From: Siphonodentalium dalli
Taxonomy: Eukaryota > Mollusca > Scaphopoda > Gadilida > Siphonodentaliidae
Assembly: GCA_032622095.1 (NCBI GenBank)
Contig: CP136066.1
Span: forward strand, 186,716,716-186,780,715
Reading direction: 5' to 3'
Length of the DNA: 64,000 bases
Part shown: positions 1 through 12,700 of the stretch, piece after piece
How positions within the stretch are numbered: position 1 is the first letter of the stretch
How the letters are laid out: each line of letters opens with the position of its first letter
Translations under genes and position numbers: made by a program
Notes under the pieces: model-generated
Told to the model about the DNA's origin: nothing
Seen by the model: the letters and a program-made list of their open reading frames with translations, nothing else
Database searches by the model: none

Positions 1-540
1 CCTGTCAAAACTTCAAAAAGTTCCAAGGTTTTGTACTGGTGGAGTATGACCTCTACTGGCGTTAGCCTGAGTAGAGATAGATGGTATGATCTACTTTGAG
101 GTCAGAACATTATGCGTCGCTTTAATTTAAAGAACATTTATTCAATCAAATTCCGTTTACCTGAGTCGGACTCTGAGATTCTTCAGTCATTGTAAACAAT
201 CTGTTGCTGCAGTGATGAGAATGTCTTGTTTGAAACCAACGAAACAGTTATTTCATCATGAAGTACAACTCGCAGACAGTCAAGTGCAGTTTTCTAAAAC
301 TGAAGTGACACACGTCGCACATCTTATTGATCGGGTCATGGCCCTTCCTTGAAATTGAATGAAAGTTGAAATGTCAAAATAAAGGCTATAAAGCGTTATT
401 TTCTTCAGATGTAACAACGAATATCCTTATTTAAATAATTATACTTATATATACACTAAATAATATATAGCAAATTTATCTTCAACATTTTATAAAAATG
501 TGTATTATTAATGTGAAATATTAGAATATGAAATATTCAC
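1..540. other. Upstream flank, no gene recognised
   Basis: A+T-rich sequence upstream of the cardiolipin synthase gene. I see no convincing open frame, no RNA gene and no clear terminal-repeat element. Part of it may belong to the CRLS1 promoter, but no TATA box is evident. Confidence 0.4.
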
Positions 541-715
541 TTTTGTTAGAGAGTCAGTAAACATGGCCGCGCCCATGATCAAATCTCGTTCAGCGATAAT
601 GGAATAAAACTAATTTTTAAGTAGATATTTAGGCGTTGAACGACTCTAAGTTATGCCAGACGTAGCACACTATTAGCGTATAACATAACGCAACAGTATC
701 TTAAACGACTCCACG
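541..715 (+). promoter_or_regulatory. CRLS1: Probable CRLS1 promoter / 5' leader with two short upstream ORFs
   Basis: The 175 bases before the CRLS1 start codon hold AAACATGGCCGCG at 560-572, which resembles the YY1-type ATGGC element common at TATA-less housekeeping promoters. If transcription starts upstream of it, the leader carries a 14-codon upstream ORF (563-607) and a 7-codon one starting at the ATG at 653, both closed before the main ATG at 716. The start site is not visible in the sequence, so promoter and leader cannot be separated. Confidence 0.35.
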
Positions 716-3700
716 ATGTCATGTTTGATTTTTCCAATTCGACAGACTTTGTTGAGGAGCAATAGTTCGAAATTAGGTGATACGGTTAAAATATTCACTT
801 CGAACATTTCAACAGTTCGAGATACTTCACAGAATGTCAGGAGTGTATTCAAACCTTGTGATTCTAATCGAACTAGTATTGAAAAACATGTTACCCATCC
901 AATAAACTGTGTATCATTTTTCCAGAGAACGACAGCAAATGTGCCGGTGAATGCAACTGTGGACAATAGCTATCACTTTTATCAGTTGCGCAGCATACAC
1001 CGAGGAATATCATATACCTCAGAATGTCCAACATCAAGACGGGGTGAAGGAGTGATTGATCACAGAATCAGTTTTGCTAAAAATGATGTATTGGAGAGTG
1101 AATCTGCTAAAAATAAGAAACCTGTGACAATTATCAGTCATGATAATTCAGGAGAGAAACAGTCACAGAATAATATTACTGTGAGCAACATTGTAGGCCT
1201 ATATCAGGTTAAACTTAACATATTGCAATATGTATTTAGAATATGTTTCAATATATTTACATTCTAGAAAAGGCTTAATGGTACACTTACATGTAGTGTT
1301 GAAACGATTAGCGATTTTAAGGAATCGACTAGTCGCCAGAGGTAATCGACTACTAGTCGGACCCCTTCTAAGAGTTCCTGTTTCTATGCCCATATGACGT
1401 ATAAAATGGGCCATGTGGCATCGCAGTTTCGAGTATCCAACTCTTCCGTGTCAGAACGTTCAAACGGAAAGCACGTGAACTACATGTATGTAATCTCCGT
1501 TTTGCCCGTGAGTCTCCCAATTTGATGTATTAAACCCGGCTCTCCTGCAACCTCCATATAATCTCACGGTTTGGGGAATGCAGGTAATAAAAACATTTTA
1601 TCTAAACAAAAATTGTCGCCGGTAACCTGGAAATAAATAGGCAAGTCTCGTTCGCAAGTCTCGCTACTAGTAACGAGATGTCGGGTGTGTTCTATTGTCT
1701 CTCTGAATTGGTGCCTCATGTGTCGCCGGGGGGGGGGGGGTGGGGGGGTTGGGAGGGGGTATGGGTATAAGAATGATCTAGAATTTATTCAGTTACTGAG
1801 TTGGCTTTACCAGCTTGACTTGTCGCGAATTATGTTTCGTATATCATTGAAGCCATTTTGTTGCATCATTACTCTAGTATTACATGTGCGTCAGTGAGAA
1901 GTTATCACTGGTCAATTGCGTCCCATGGAATTAGACAGTGTTAAGTCGGCAGCGGCACTTTGAACATGTCTTTGATGATCAACATAAAAGAAACTGCACC
2001 TACACGTGCATACATTGGGTTCAGTTCAAGTCATGGAGTTCACCGCCCGTGCATGACTGGCAGTGGCATCGTCAAAGGAACAATGCAATAAGGCTTTAAG
2101 AAGTTAATATGTGTTAACTGTTACAGATTACATGATAATATGGCCGTGCAATGGCACTGCTGTCATGATAGCACATACCGGTAGGTACTGATTTTTCCTG
2201 ACTAGTCGACTAGCAGATTTCGGGATCGACTAATTTAATAATCGCATCGATTTCGACTAGTCGATTAATCGTTTCAACACTAGGTACACTTATTATTTCT
2301 ACTTAGTCCTACATGTACATGTCATTCATGCTGAATGGGTTATTGTCACAAGGCATCAATCACATTCGTTTCCAGCATTTCAAATCGATCACAAATGTAG
2401 CCACCTTTTCAAGAGCGATCACATTCATAATTTCGTAGCCAGCTTTTCATATTCATGTGGGTCCAATGAACGAGGCTAATTGTTTGGTTAATCATAATCT
2501 TGAGTAGATGTCAGAATGAAAAATACTTACATTTATAAGGGAGGAAATGAATTAAATATTAGTTATTCTGTACCTAATGTTAATGGGGATAGAGGCCTGA
2601 AAATATGGTGCCGGACATTTGCAGAATAAGGTCCCCAGGTAATTTAGTGACGCTACCCCCGCACAGTGGGCTAGGTTCACCAAATTCATTCTCTGAGGAC
2701 AAGCGATAAGCAAAACACTGAACACCATGGCAATTTGTTTAGGAGCTCTGTGTAGGCTTTTAAATGTGTCTCAGACAAATCAAAAATCAAACTGAAAGAG
2801 ACAACATCGTCAAAACAGTTATGACATCAGCACTTGTTACAATTTAATTCCCTCAACATTTTCAATTTATGGTTCTAAATCTTCTCCTGACAAAAATGTG
2901 TATGTGGATTTTAACACTATGACTATGGTAACAGTCAGCTTTTTTAAAAGAACCATCTCCATGTTAGGAACAGATCTGAGTGGGAAGGGAATTTACTGTT
3001 CATGGTAATAGTAACCGTTTTATTCAAGAAAAGGGAAATGACATTATAATTTATGCATTATCCTTTGCAGTATGTTTTTCTACAGGTATGTCAAAATTAC
3101 TCACATATGTCAACCAATTTCATTCATATTTGGTTGACCTATGGTAATACTAGTAGCAATACTGTAGCATGTTATTTTTTTTCAATTTGGTTTTACATTT
3201 TGCTCACTTTTATATTATGTTTATGCATTTATATTTTCTTCAGAAAGAAAAAATAACGACAATCCCCAACTTACTGACTGTGTCCAGAATGATAGCAGCT
3301 CCTGTGATAGGCTGTCTTGTTGGAAACTCGATGTTTGATTGGGCTTTAGGAGTGTTCGTATGCGCTGGTCTAACAGATTTGGTGAGTTACATGTAGTATG
3401 TTGAACAGCTGTATTGGTAAAGTTTGCACCCATGATCTCTGAAATGTTGATTATTAGAGTAAGCTGGATCTCCAAATCTCTCCTAATTGACCCACAACCT
3501 CTATCAAAGAGACAATTAACGAGATGGCAGCGATTTTGGAATATTTTACATTTTCAATTACTCAGGCAGTTTATGATGGAAACATCTACCGGTATTAAAT
3601 ATAAAATGCATGTTTTTTTTGTTTAGTTAAAATGGGCACATACATGTACATGTACATGTGTGGGTTAGAAACGTTGAGGCCAAAACCAAAATACCTGTGT

Positions 3701-6700
3701 TTAGGGTTTCCCTACTAACCCTTGAAAAAGGTGCCTACCCAAAACTTTTCATTGGACTGTAGACACAGATATTTTTTTTTTGCTCAGTGGGAAGGGCATC
3801 GAATGGTATCTTACCCATTTTCAAACCTCTCCTATTGAAAAGATTTAGAAGTTTTATTAGTCTAGTGCTCTGACTAATTCAAGATTAACAATATCTAGTA
3901 TTGAACCTTTCAATTAATCTGAATTGTGAAGCATTCTAGATTGAATTGTCAATGACCCAATAGAATTTAGAATAAAAAAATAAAAATTCCTACCCACCTA
4001 CCCTAATTATTTTTGACCATGTAACCCTAAAATCTGGTATTATTTTTTTTGGCCTGATATGTTATTCAATCAAGACAGCTGGTGTAGATGTATCTGAGGC
4101 TATGACTATTCGGTGAGATTTTGGAGATCCTGGGTATTCTAATCAATGTTTACAGATCATGGGTAAAGTCCGGTACTCAAATCAATGTTTTGAGCACCTG
4201 ATACCCTAATCAACGGAAATATGCAAACTTGAACATTTCAGCCTTATTACTAGTTAGTCCAAGTCTTCTTGTACTAAAACCAGCTAAGATATTGGGATGG
4301 CGATGCTGGCGTTTAGTCCAAGACCGCCCTATATGCTCGCTTATGACACGGCTTAAGCGTTAGTGACCCGCTCAAATAAAACCATAATTATATGAAATAA
4401 AATATCACAATTGCGACAATAAACGGATATTTTCCGCAGAAGACATGCTATTTTATCTGAAACCCACATCAGTTGTGAATTTAAAACGGTAATTTAATGC
4501 GAAAAGAGACATTTACCTCAATGTTTACAATTTTTTAAAAGTATACGAACTCGGTTGACCTCGCGAACTGTGTTCGGCATTTTCCGTTGAAAATATTCCG
4601 TAGATTTTGGACAACAACGCAAATTACGAAGAATTCTCCATTGTAATCGTAATTATGTGTGTCAATAAATAAAATAATAAATAGATTAATTAAACATTGA
4701 AGATATAAATGTAATACATTAAATAAATTACGGGGAATTACAACCCTCTCAAAGTTTAAAACAGTGTAAACACAACGAGTATTAGAATAAATAATATGGT
4801 GCTACATTTCCCACATTTGGTGGACTTCGGCGAAATTAAGATATATACTAAGCGAACAGAGCAATATACTGCTCTTGTTAAGCACACAAACAATCAAACA
4901 AAATTTGTATAAATTTTTAACCTTAAGTTTGAAAAGTCCCACTAAAACGGAAGAACTATATTTCGAAACTGTGTGATTCGGTTCTCCGATTATTTTATCA
5001 ACACAAAAGTCAAAATGGATGAAAATCACACGGATGGAAAGTCAGACACAAGAGTTCTAATTTGCTCCAATTTTGACAAGTTGCTTGCGAAAATTGTCAA
5101 CAAAACTACCGTTCTGATCCTCCATTATGTCATTAAGTTTTTAGTGCGGGAATTGTTCTGAAAGCACATAGAAAACTGGACTTTCGGGCGATCGGTTTTC
5201 GCAATTTTTGTTCGGAAAACCCGCGCTATATATAGAAACGGAAAGTAGAATTCCCAGAACAAACAGCGGATTATGCCGAACTTATTCGGACCACTTCGGC
5301 TTTCGGTTAAAACGTAAACAAACAGAGAAACAAATCGATGTTTATGGCAATCAACCGGAATATTCTATGTGTAATTTAACATTAAAGTTAGATTATTATA
5401 CACCATTGTGACCATAAGATGTAAGCCTTTCCGATGTATATAGCATCATGTATTGATTTGCTAGGTAAATCGAGTAAAATACACCACAGATTCCCGCCAC
5501 AGATCGTGGGCGTAAGTCGTGTGGTAGGATTGGTATGCAAGCGGGCTTGGACTAAACGCCAGCATCGCCATCCCAATATCTTAGCTGGTTTTAGTACAAG
5601 AAGACTTGGACTAATTACTAGTGTGCTAAATTGGATATTGAATTAACCTATTTATCATTGAAATCACAATTCATCATAGGATCATTTCAGCAAACTTTCA
5701 CCAGTTATACATATTTTCTTCTCTCCCTCAGTTCATAATCATTGTAGCTTATCAAAATTTTCTATTTGTCTTGTTATGTAAAATATTACTATTTTATTTT
5801 GTCATGTGCATTAAAATTCAATTCATTTTAAATGACCAATTCCATTTTTTATATGCCTGTTTTAAAAAAATGGAACATATTATGTTATTGGTTTGTCCAT
5901 CTGTTTGTCCATTAGCTTTTTTGTCATTTCCAGATGGAACTTTAGTAAGTAAGCTGAATGGAATGAAATTTTGTATATGTGTTCACTAGTACCAAATACA
6001 GGTTAAATTTCAGGTTCGGTCCGCCAATTTTCGCCAGAGTTTATATGGCCCTTTTGTTGGAATATGCACTCAATTTTCATTTCTGGATGATAACTTTTGT
6101 AAGTCTGAACTGAAATGAAATTTGGTATGTTTGTTTACTGGAACAAAATACAGGTCAAGATCAAATTTGGGTGCTGCCCACCAATTTTCCCCAGAGTTAT
6201 GGCCCTTTGAACGCTTCAAGCTACTGGTACCCTAATTAACAGAAACATTTGAACCTGATCAATTTAGCATTCCTGGTAGTACATGTACCATCCCATTGAT
6301 ATATGTGCTATATTGGATTCTTAATTAATTAATAGCATATTCCTCCGTCATTAAAATCACAATTAATCATAGGGTCATCTCTCACCATTTATACATAATA
6401 TTTGTCTCTCCCTCTGTCTGTTTGTAATCATTGTAGTTTATAAAAAATTTCTATTTGTCTTGTTATACAAAATATTACTGTTATGTTTAGTCATGTGCAT
6501 TAAAATTAAATTAAAGATCAAAATTGTTGGCAGATCATAAATGTGACATCAATGTGGTTGATTGATGCTGTAATATTGATTCTAGTGAACAATTCCAATA
6601 TTTCCAAGTTTGCACTGAGCTGTCCATACAAATATTGACTATAATACCCAACATGTTCAACTTAAGTCAATGAGCTGTGACAATTGATCTGGCAACACAA

Positions 6701-9700
6701 TGTTAATTCGAAAAGACCCTGACTTACTAAATTGATAATTAACCCTAAGTCTTAATATATATGCATGTTTTGTCTAACTTAGATACAAAATTTGGGCTTT
6801 TTATATCTCATAGTTGTAAAAACTTTGACATAGTTTCCTTCCCTAACATGTTTCCATATTTAAGATTCATTGCCACACAAATTATTGTAGCTCATACCGG
6901 TACGAGCTACAAGTGTAAAACTATATTCTAGAAATTGATCCCCACACTATTACTCTTGGGATCAAAAGAAGCATACCTGTATGTTTATTTAAAAACTGGG
7001 ATCTTCAGGCTGGCTATAGTGCAGGGTACCAGAATTGCTTGAGCCATCACTCAGGTCAGGCACATGTTATCGGAAATCTGTTTGGTAAAATAACATGTTC
7101 TGCATCTGATCCCAAACTCGCAAAGCATTTCTAACTTTCTCCTTGCCTTGTAATTACCGACAGTTTGACAGTGTTGCTTACTCTGAAATGTTCTCGCATT
7201 GAGGTCATAAACACTTATTGTTGGAGCATTTGAGTTGGAGAAATTTATATGATTCAGTTATGGTATAGTTTAACCCTTTACCCAACAAACCGGCCAAAAC
7301 CGGCCAAATAAAGCTGCAACAGCCTAAATTATCTTGGGTCTGTCTCAATAAAACCATACAAATATGGATATCATTGGAACCGGCTCATTGACCACATTGT
7401 GATGGTTACAGTTATGCCCTGTGCCAATGTGCCAATGCATTCTCTTATATATGCGAGTCGACCATAGGTCGCCTCGCATATATAAGAGAATGCATTGGCC
7501 TAAAAAAAATCTTTTTTTACCATTTTTTCTTACATTCTTTAACAATTTTATAATTTTTAATGTGTTAAGCCAATGCATTCTCTTATATATGCGAGGCGAC
7601 CTATGGTCGACTCGCATATATAAGAGAATGCATTGGCACAGGGCCGTTCTGTTGGGTAAAGGGTTAACAGACTGACTTACGTCCATGTTTGAAGTTGCCA
7701 TCCTGTACTGTTATTCCACCCCGTACTCTTAGGATAGGATAGGATCATTTTATTCACAATATACACACATGGAAAGTACAATTACAATTAAATATAATAT
7801 TAATAGACTATACATGTATATTGTTAAGGGTGATATAGTCATGACTGACTGTCTTCCTATCTCACCGTCTTATTTTCTTCAGCAGAATTGTCCATGCTGT
7901 CATCTTATTCTGCCCATATGCATTGTATTATTTGGACCCCAAGAGTATATGGGACTATGTTTATTTGAAACCAAGCCTGCGAAGGATTTTAGTTAATTTT
8001 TCCCTCTTCTTCAGGTTCTATTTCCCCTAATTTGCAGACGATAAAATTCATAATCGAGGTGGCTAATGGGTGAATGTCAGCAACTTCAACTGGGGAACTT
8101 CAATCTGATCTTAGGTCTCCCATAGCAGTTGAAGCCTAAGCAGAATGAGGTCTTCAGAGGGTGAATTTTGTGGCGCTAGCCCACTTAGCGGGATAGCATC
8201 ACTAAATTCACGCTTTGGGGGACCTCATTCTGCAAATGACAGACACACTATTTGCAGGCTTGTTTATTTGAAACATACATTGTTTTTCTATTTTTCAGCT
8301 GGATGGTTATATTGCCAGAAACTTTAAGAACCAGCAGTCTGTGTTGGGAACAGCGTTGGATCCTTTGGCTGATAAAGTTCTTGTTACATGGCTCTTCATA
8401 ATTCTTACAGGAGCTGGACTTATACCTTGTGAGTTGAACCTAGAGTATTGCTGAATTGGTTATTCTCACAGGGTTTTTTTGATGAAGTTAACCGTTCCAT
8501 GACTGGAGCTTCCAAAAAATTTGTGAAAACCTTGTGCCAATGTATTCTTTTATATGTATGAGTCTCCCATAGGGAGCCTCACATATATATGAGAATACAT
8601 TGGACTAACAATATTTACTTTGACCTTTTAAGCCAGTGCATTCTCATATAGATATATGTGAGGCTCCCTATGGGAGACTCGTATATATAAGAGAATGTAC
8701 TGGCACATGATCTTTAATGCTGTAACAGCGCAGCTCCCATCATGAAAGGGTTAACCAGGTTCCCGAATTTGTTATAAAAGTTACCCAGGTTAAGCAAATC
8801 TCACAATATGAATGCGATTTAAATGTGACTATAAACTGAAATAATGTTCTGTTTTGGAAAGTGATAGCCCTCATTGAGGATCAATTATGAAATATTACTT
8901 CTGGATGTGATCATTTTGATGAATATTTGGTTGCTGTACATGCAATTTTATTAACCTGGGTAACTTTATTACAAGCTCCCCAACCTGGGTAAGTTTGTCA
9001 CAATTTCAGTTACCTGAGTAACTTTATCACAAAAAACTGGTGTGAGTGACCAATTCAGTGATAGTATTTAGCTTAGCTGAGATAAGGTCTCTGATGAAGT
9101 TACTGAGTATAGACTGAATGAGGTCCCCAGAGGCTGAATTTAGTTACGCTATCACGCATAGTGGGCTAGCATCACTAAATTCACCTTCTGGGGACCTCAT
9201 TCTGCTTATGCATCATCTTCCCTGGAAAGTTTAGAAACTTCTTCACATAGATTCTAATTCTTTTTTAGTTTAATTTCTCTATATCCCCAAATTGGCAGAT
9301 GACACAATGCATAAACGAGTTGCCCAATTGGTGCAATCACAATATTCACCATTTGGGAACTTCAATCTGAGTCTATGCCAGATAACATCACTAAATTCAC
9401 CCTCTGGGGACCTCATTCTGCAAAAGACAGGCACATTAAACTCAGGCTTGCATCCATCAGTGTGCCTACGCATCCATAGAAGCTCAATATAAGTTGCATA
9501 ATGACTCGCAGCGGGATACAGTGACATGAGGTGAATTGACATTAATATTAACATTGTTAAGTCTCACATATTAACGCAGCTAACAACAAAGAATCATGTA
9601 AATTACCGGTGCAAAGTTCATCAGATTCTCGGTGGCTAAATGTGCTGGCTAGCCATGCTGGCTATGGCTAGCCGCTATCAAATATGTAACGTCAGTGGGT

Positions 9701-12700
9701 GACGCATGTCAGATAAATATAGAATGTCTCATCTCCACAATTGTGGTAAAAGAAAATAGAGTTTGACAGTTAATTATGTGACATTAGAAAATTTCAAATA
9801 TGTTACTTGCAGGTTTTGATCTAGTCCAAGTCTTCTCGTACTAAAACCGGCTAAGATATTGGGATAGTCCAAGTCTTCTCGTACTAAAACCGGCTAAGAT
9901 ATTGGGATGGAGGTGCCGGTCTTTAGTCCGAGTTCCAGGCCCATGCATTCTTATGACACGACTTAAGCGTTAGTGACCCGCTCAAATAAAACCACAATTA
10001 TATGAAATAAAATATCACAATTGCGACAATTAACGGATATTTTCCGCAGAAGACATGCTATTTGATCTGAAACCCACATCAGTTGTGAATTGAAAGCGGT
10101 AATTTAATGCGAAAAGAGACATTTACCGCAATGTTTACAAATTTTTTTAAGTATGCAAACTCAGTTGACCTCGCGAACTGTGTTCGGCATTTTCCGTTGA
10201 AAATATTCCGTAGATTTTCGACTGACAACGCAAATTACGATGAATTCTCCATTGTAATCGTAATTATGTGTGTCAATAAATAAAAAATAAATAGATTAAT
10301 TAAACATTGAAGATATAAATGTAATACATTAAATAAATTACGGGGAATTACAACCCTCTCAAAGTTTAAAACAGTGTAAACACAACGACCATTAGAATAA
10401 ATAATATGGTGCTACATTTCCCACATTTGGTGGACTTCAGCGAAATTAAGATATATACTAAGCGAACAGAGCAATATACTGCTCTTGTTAAGCACACAAA
10501 AAATCAAACAAAATTTGTATAAATTTTTAACCTTAAGTTTGAAAAGTCCCACTAAAACGGAAGAACTATATTTCGAAACTGTGTGATTCGGTTCTCCGAT
10601 TATTTTATCAACACAAAAGTCAAAATGCACATGGATGAAAATCACACGCATGGCAAGTCAGACACAAGAGTTCTAATTTGCTCCAATTTTGACAAGTTGC
10701 TTGCGAAAATTGTCAACAAAACTACCTTTCTGATCCTCCATTATGTCATTAAGTTTTTAGTGCGGGAATTGTTCTCAAAGCACATTGGAAACTGGACTTT
10801 GCGGCGAACGGTTTTCGCTATTTTGTTCGGAAAACTCCGCGCTATATATAGAAACGGAAACTAGAATACTCAGAACAAACACCGGACAATGCCGAAGTTC
10901 TTCGGAACCTGAGTTCGGCTTTCAGTTAAGTAAACAAACAGAAAAAACAGCGATGTTGGTGACAATCAACCGGAATATTCTATGCGTAATTTAACATGAA
11001 AGTTAGATTATTATACACCATTATGACCATAAGATGTCTCTCTTTCCGATGTATATAGCATCATGTATTGATTCATTAGGTAAATCGAGTAAAATACACC
11101 ACAGATTCCCGCCACAGATCGTGGGCGTAACTCGTGTGATAGGATTGGTATAGAAGCGGGCTTGGACTAAAGACCGGCACCTCCATCCCAATATCTTAGC
11201 CGGTTTTAGTACGAGAAGACTTGGACTAGTTTTGATCTACCGACCCCATATTGAATCAATATCCCCCCAGATGTTTCAATATGGGATCTGTCAGGGTTTC
11301 CACTAGGCTGGTGGAGGGTTCCATACAACGGACCCGGTTTTGGGGCCAAAAAAAACAGAAAGAAGTGGGAACATAAATCAATATAAAACGTGTTGTGTTT
11401 GTATAGGTCCGGTTGTGTATATGATTTCAGATCACTGTTCACCCATGCCACACACTGTAACAGATCATAAGGAAGCGGCTGTCTGTGTTTTACCATTGAC
11501 TATTTAAATTTTGTCCAAAACAAAATTCTAAGAGTCATTCTTTAAAATGAGGGAAACAATGAATTCATAAAAATATATCAGTCCTGTTGACAATTTCATA
11601 AATAGAAATTCTGCATTCAGATCCAGGTAAAATCACTCTCTTTTTGTGAAGAGCATGCGCTCTTTGAAGTTTTTAGCAATATTGCATCATCCCTGGATCT
11701 GGCACGTAATATAAAACTGCGCTGGGCCACAGACATGTTGACCCTTGATGATGATTGTCAGTATTTGTTGAGGCTACGACACAATGACAGATTGACTAAC
11801 AGAGGACGTTTCATGAAATTTTGGAAAAATATGTCGCAATCCCAATTCCTGATTTTAACAACAGAAGCAATTGTGAGATTCACTGCAAAAGTAGCAGACG
11901 CCATTTTGTATCAGAAATATGAACATTATTTGAAATATATACGATTGTGGCACATGCCAGATAGCTCGAAAATTGAATCAAACAACTGCTGGACATGCCC
12001 GGGATGCTCTAATGTTGAGCTAAGCAAAGATAGCACGACCCATGTTTGGCGTGATGTACATACATATAATGGGCAATTTTTTTTTTCAAAAAATTTAAAT
12101 ATTGATCCCTGATTATTTTACATTTCAGTACCTTTAACTGCGCTCATTATTGGAAGGGATGTTCTACTTGTTGCAGCAGCATTTTATATCCGATTTGTTT
12201 CCTTACCTGCACCAGTGAGTAACTAACAATAGGACGATATGTTTCCTTACCTGCACCAATGATTAACTAACAACAAGATAGGATAGGATAGGATAGTTTA
12301 TTTACAATACACACGAATGATACAGTGGCAGTAATACATAATAAAGTAAAGCAGTGTATTGTCGGGGGTAGCCTAGCCCTATCGGGCTGTCTTCCTGCTA
12401 CCCCCGAGAACATACATGTACATCCAATATATTTCCTTACCTGCACCAGTGAGTAACTAACAATAAGAATATATATCCAATATATTTCCTTACCTGCACC
12501 AGTGAGTTACTAACAATAAGAATATATATCCAATATATTTCCTTACCTGCACCAGTGAGTAACTAACAATAAGAATATATATTCAATATATTTCCTTACC
12601 TGCACCAGTGAGTAACTAACAATAAGAATATATATCCAATATATTTCCTTACCTGCAACAGCACCAGCAAGTAACTACCGGTAACAATAAGTAACTACCA

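Noticed and set aside
4802-5161. Similar open frames in both Mutator-like copies (also 10412-10864)
   Set aside because: Short, low-complexity and not similar to MULE transposase. They are shared only because the element interior is shared.
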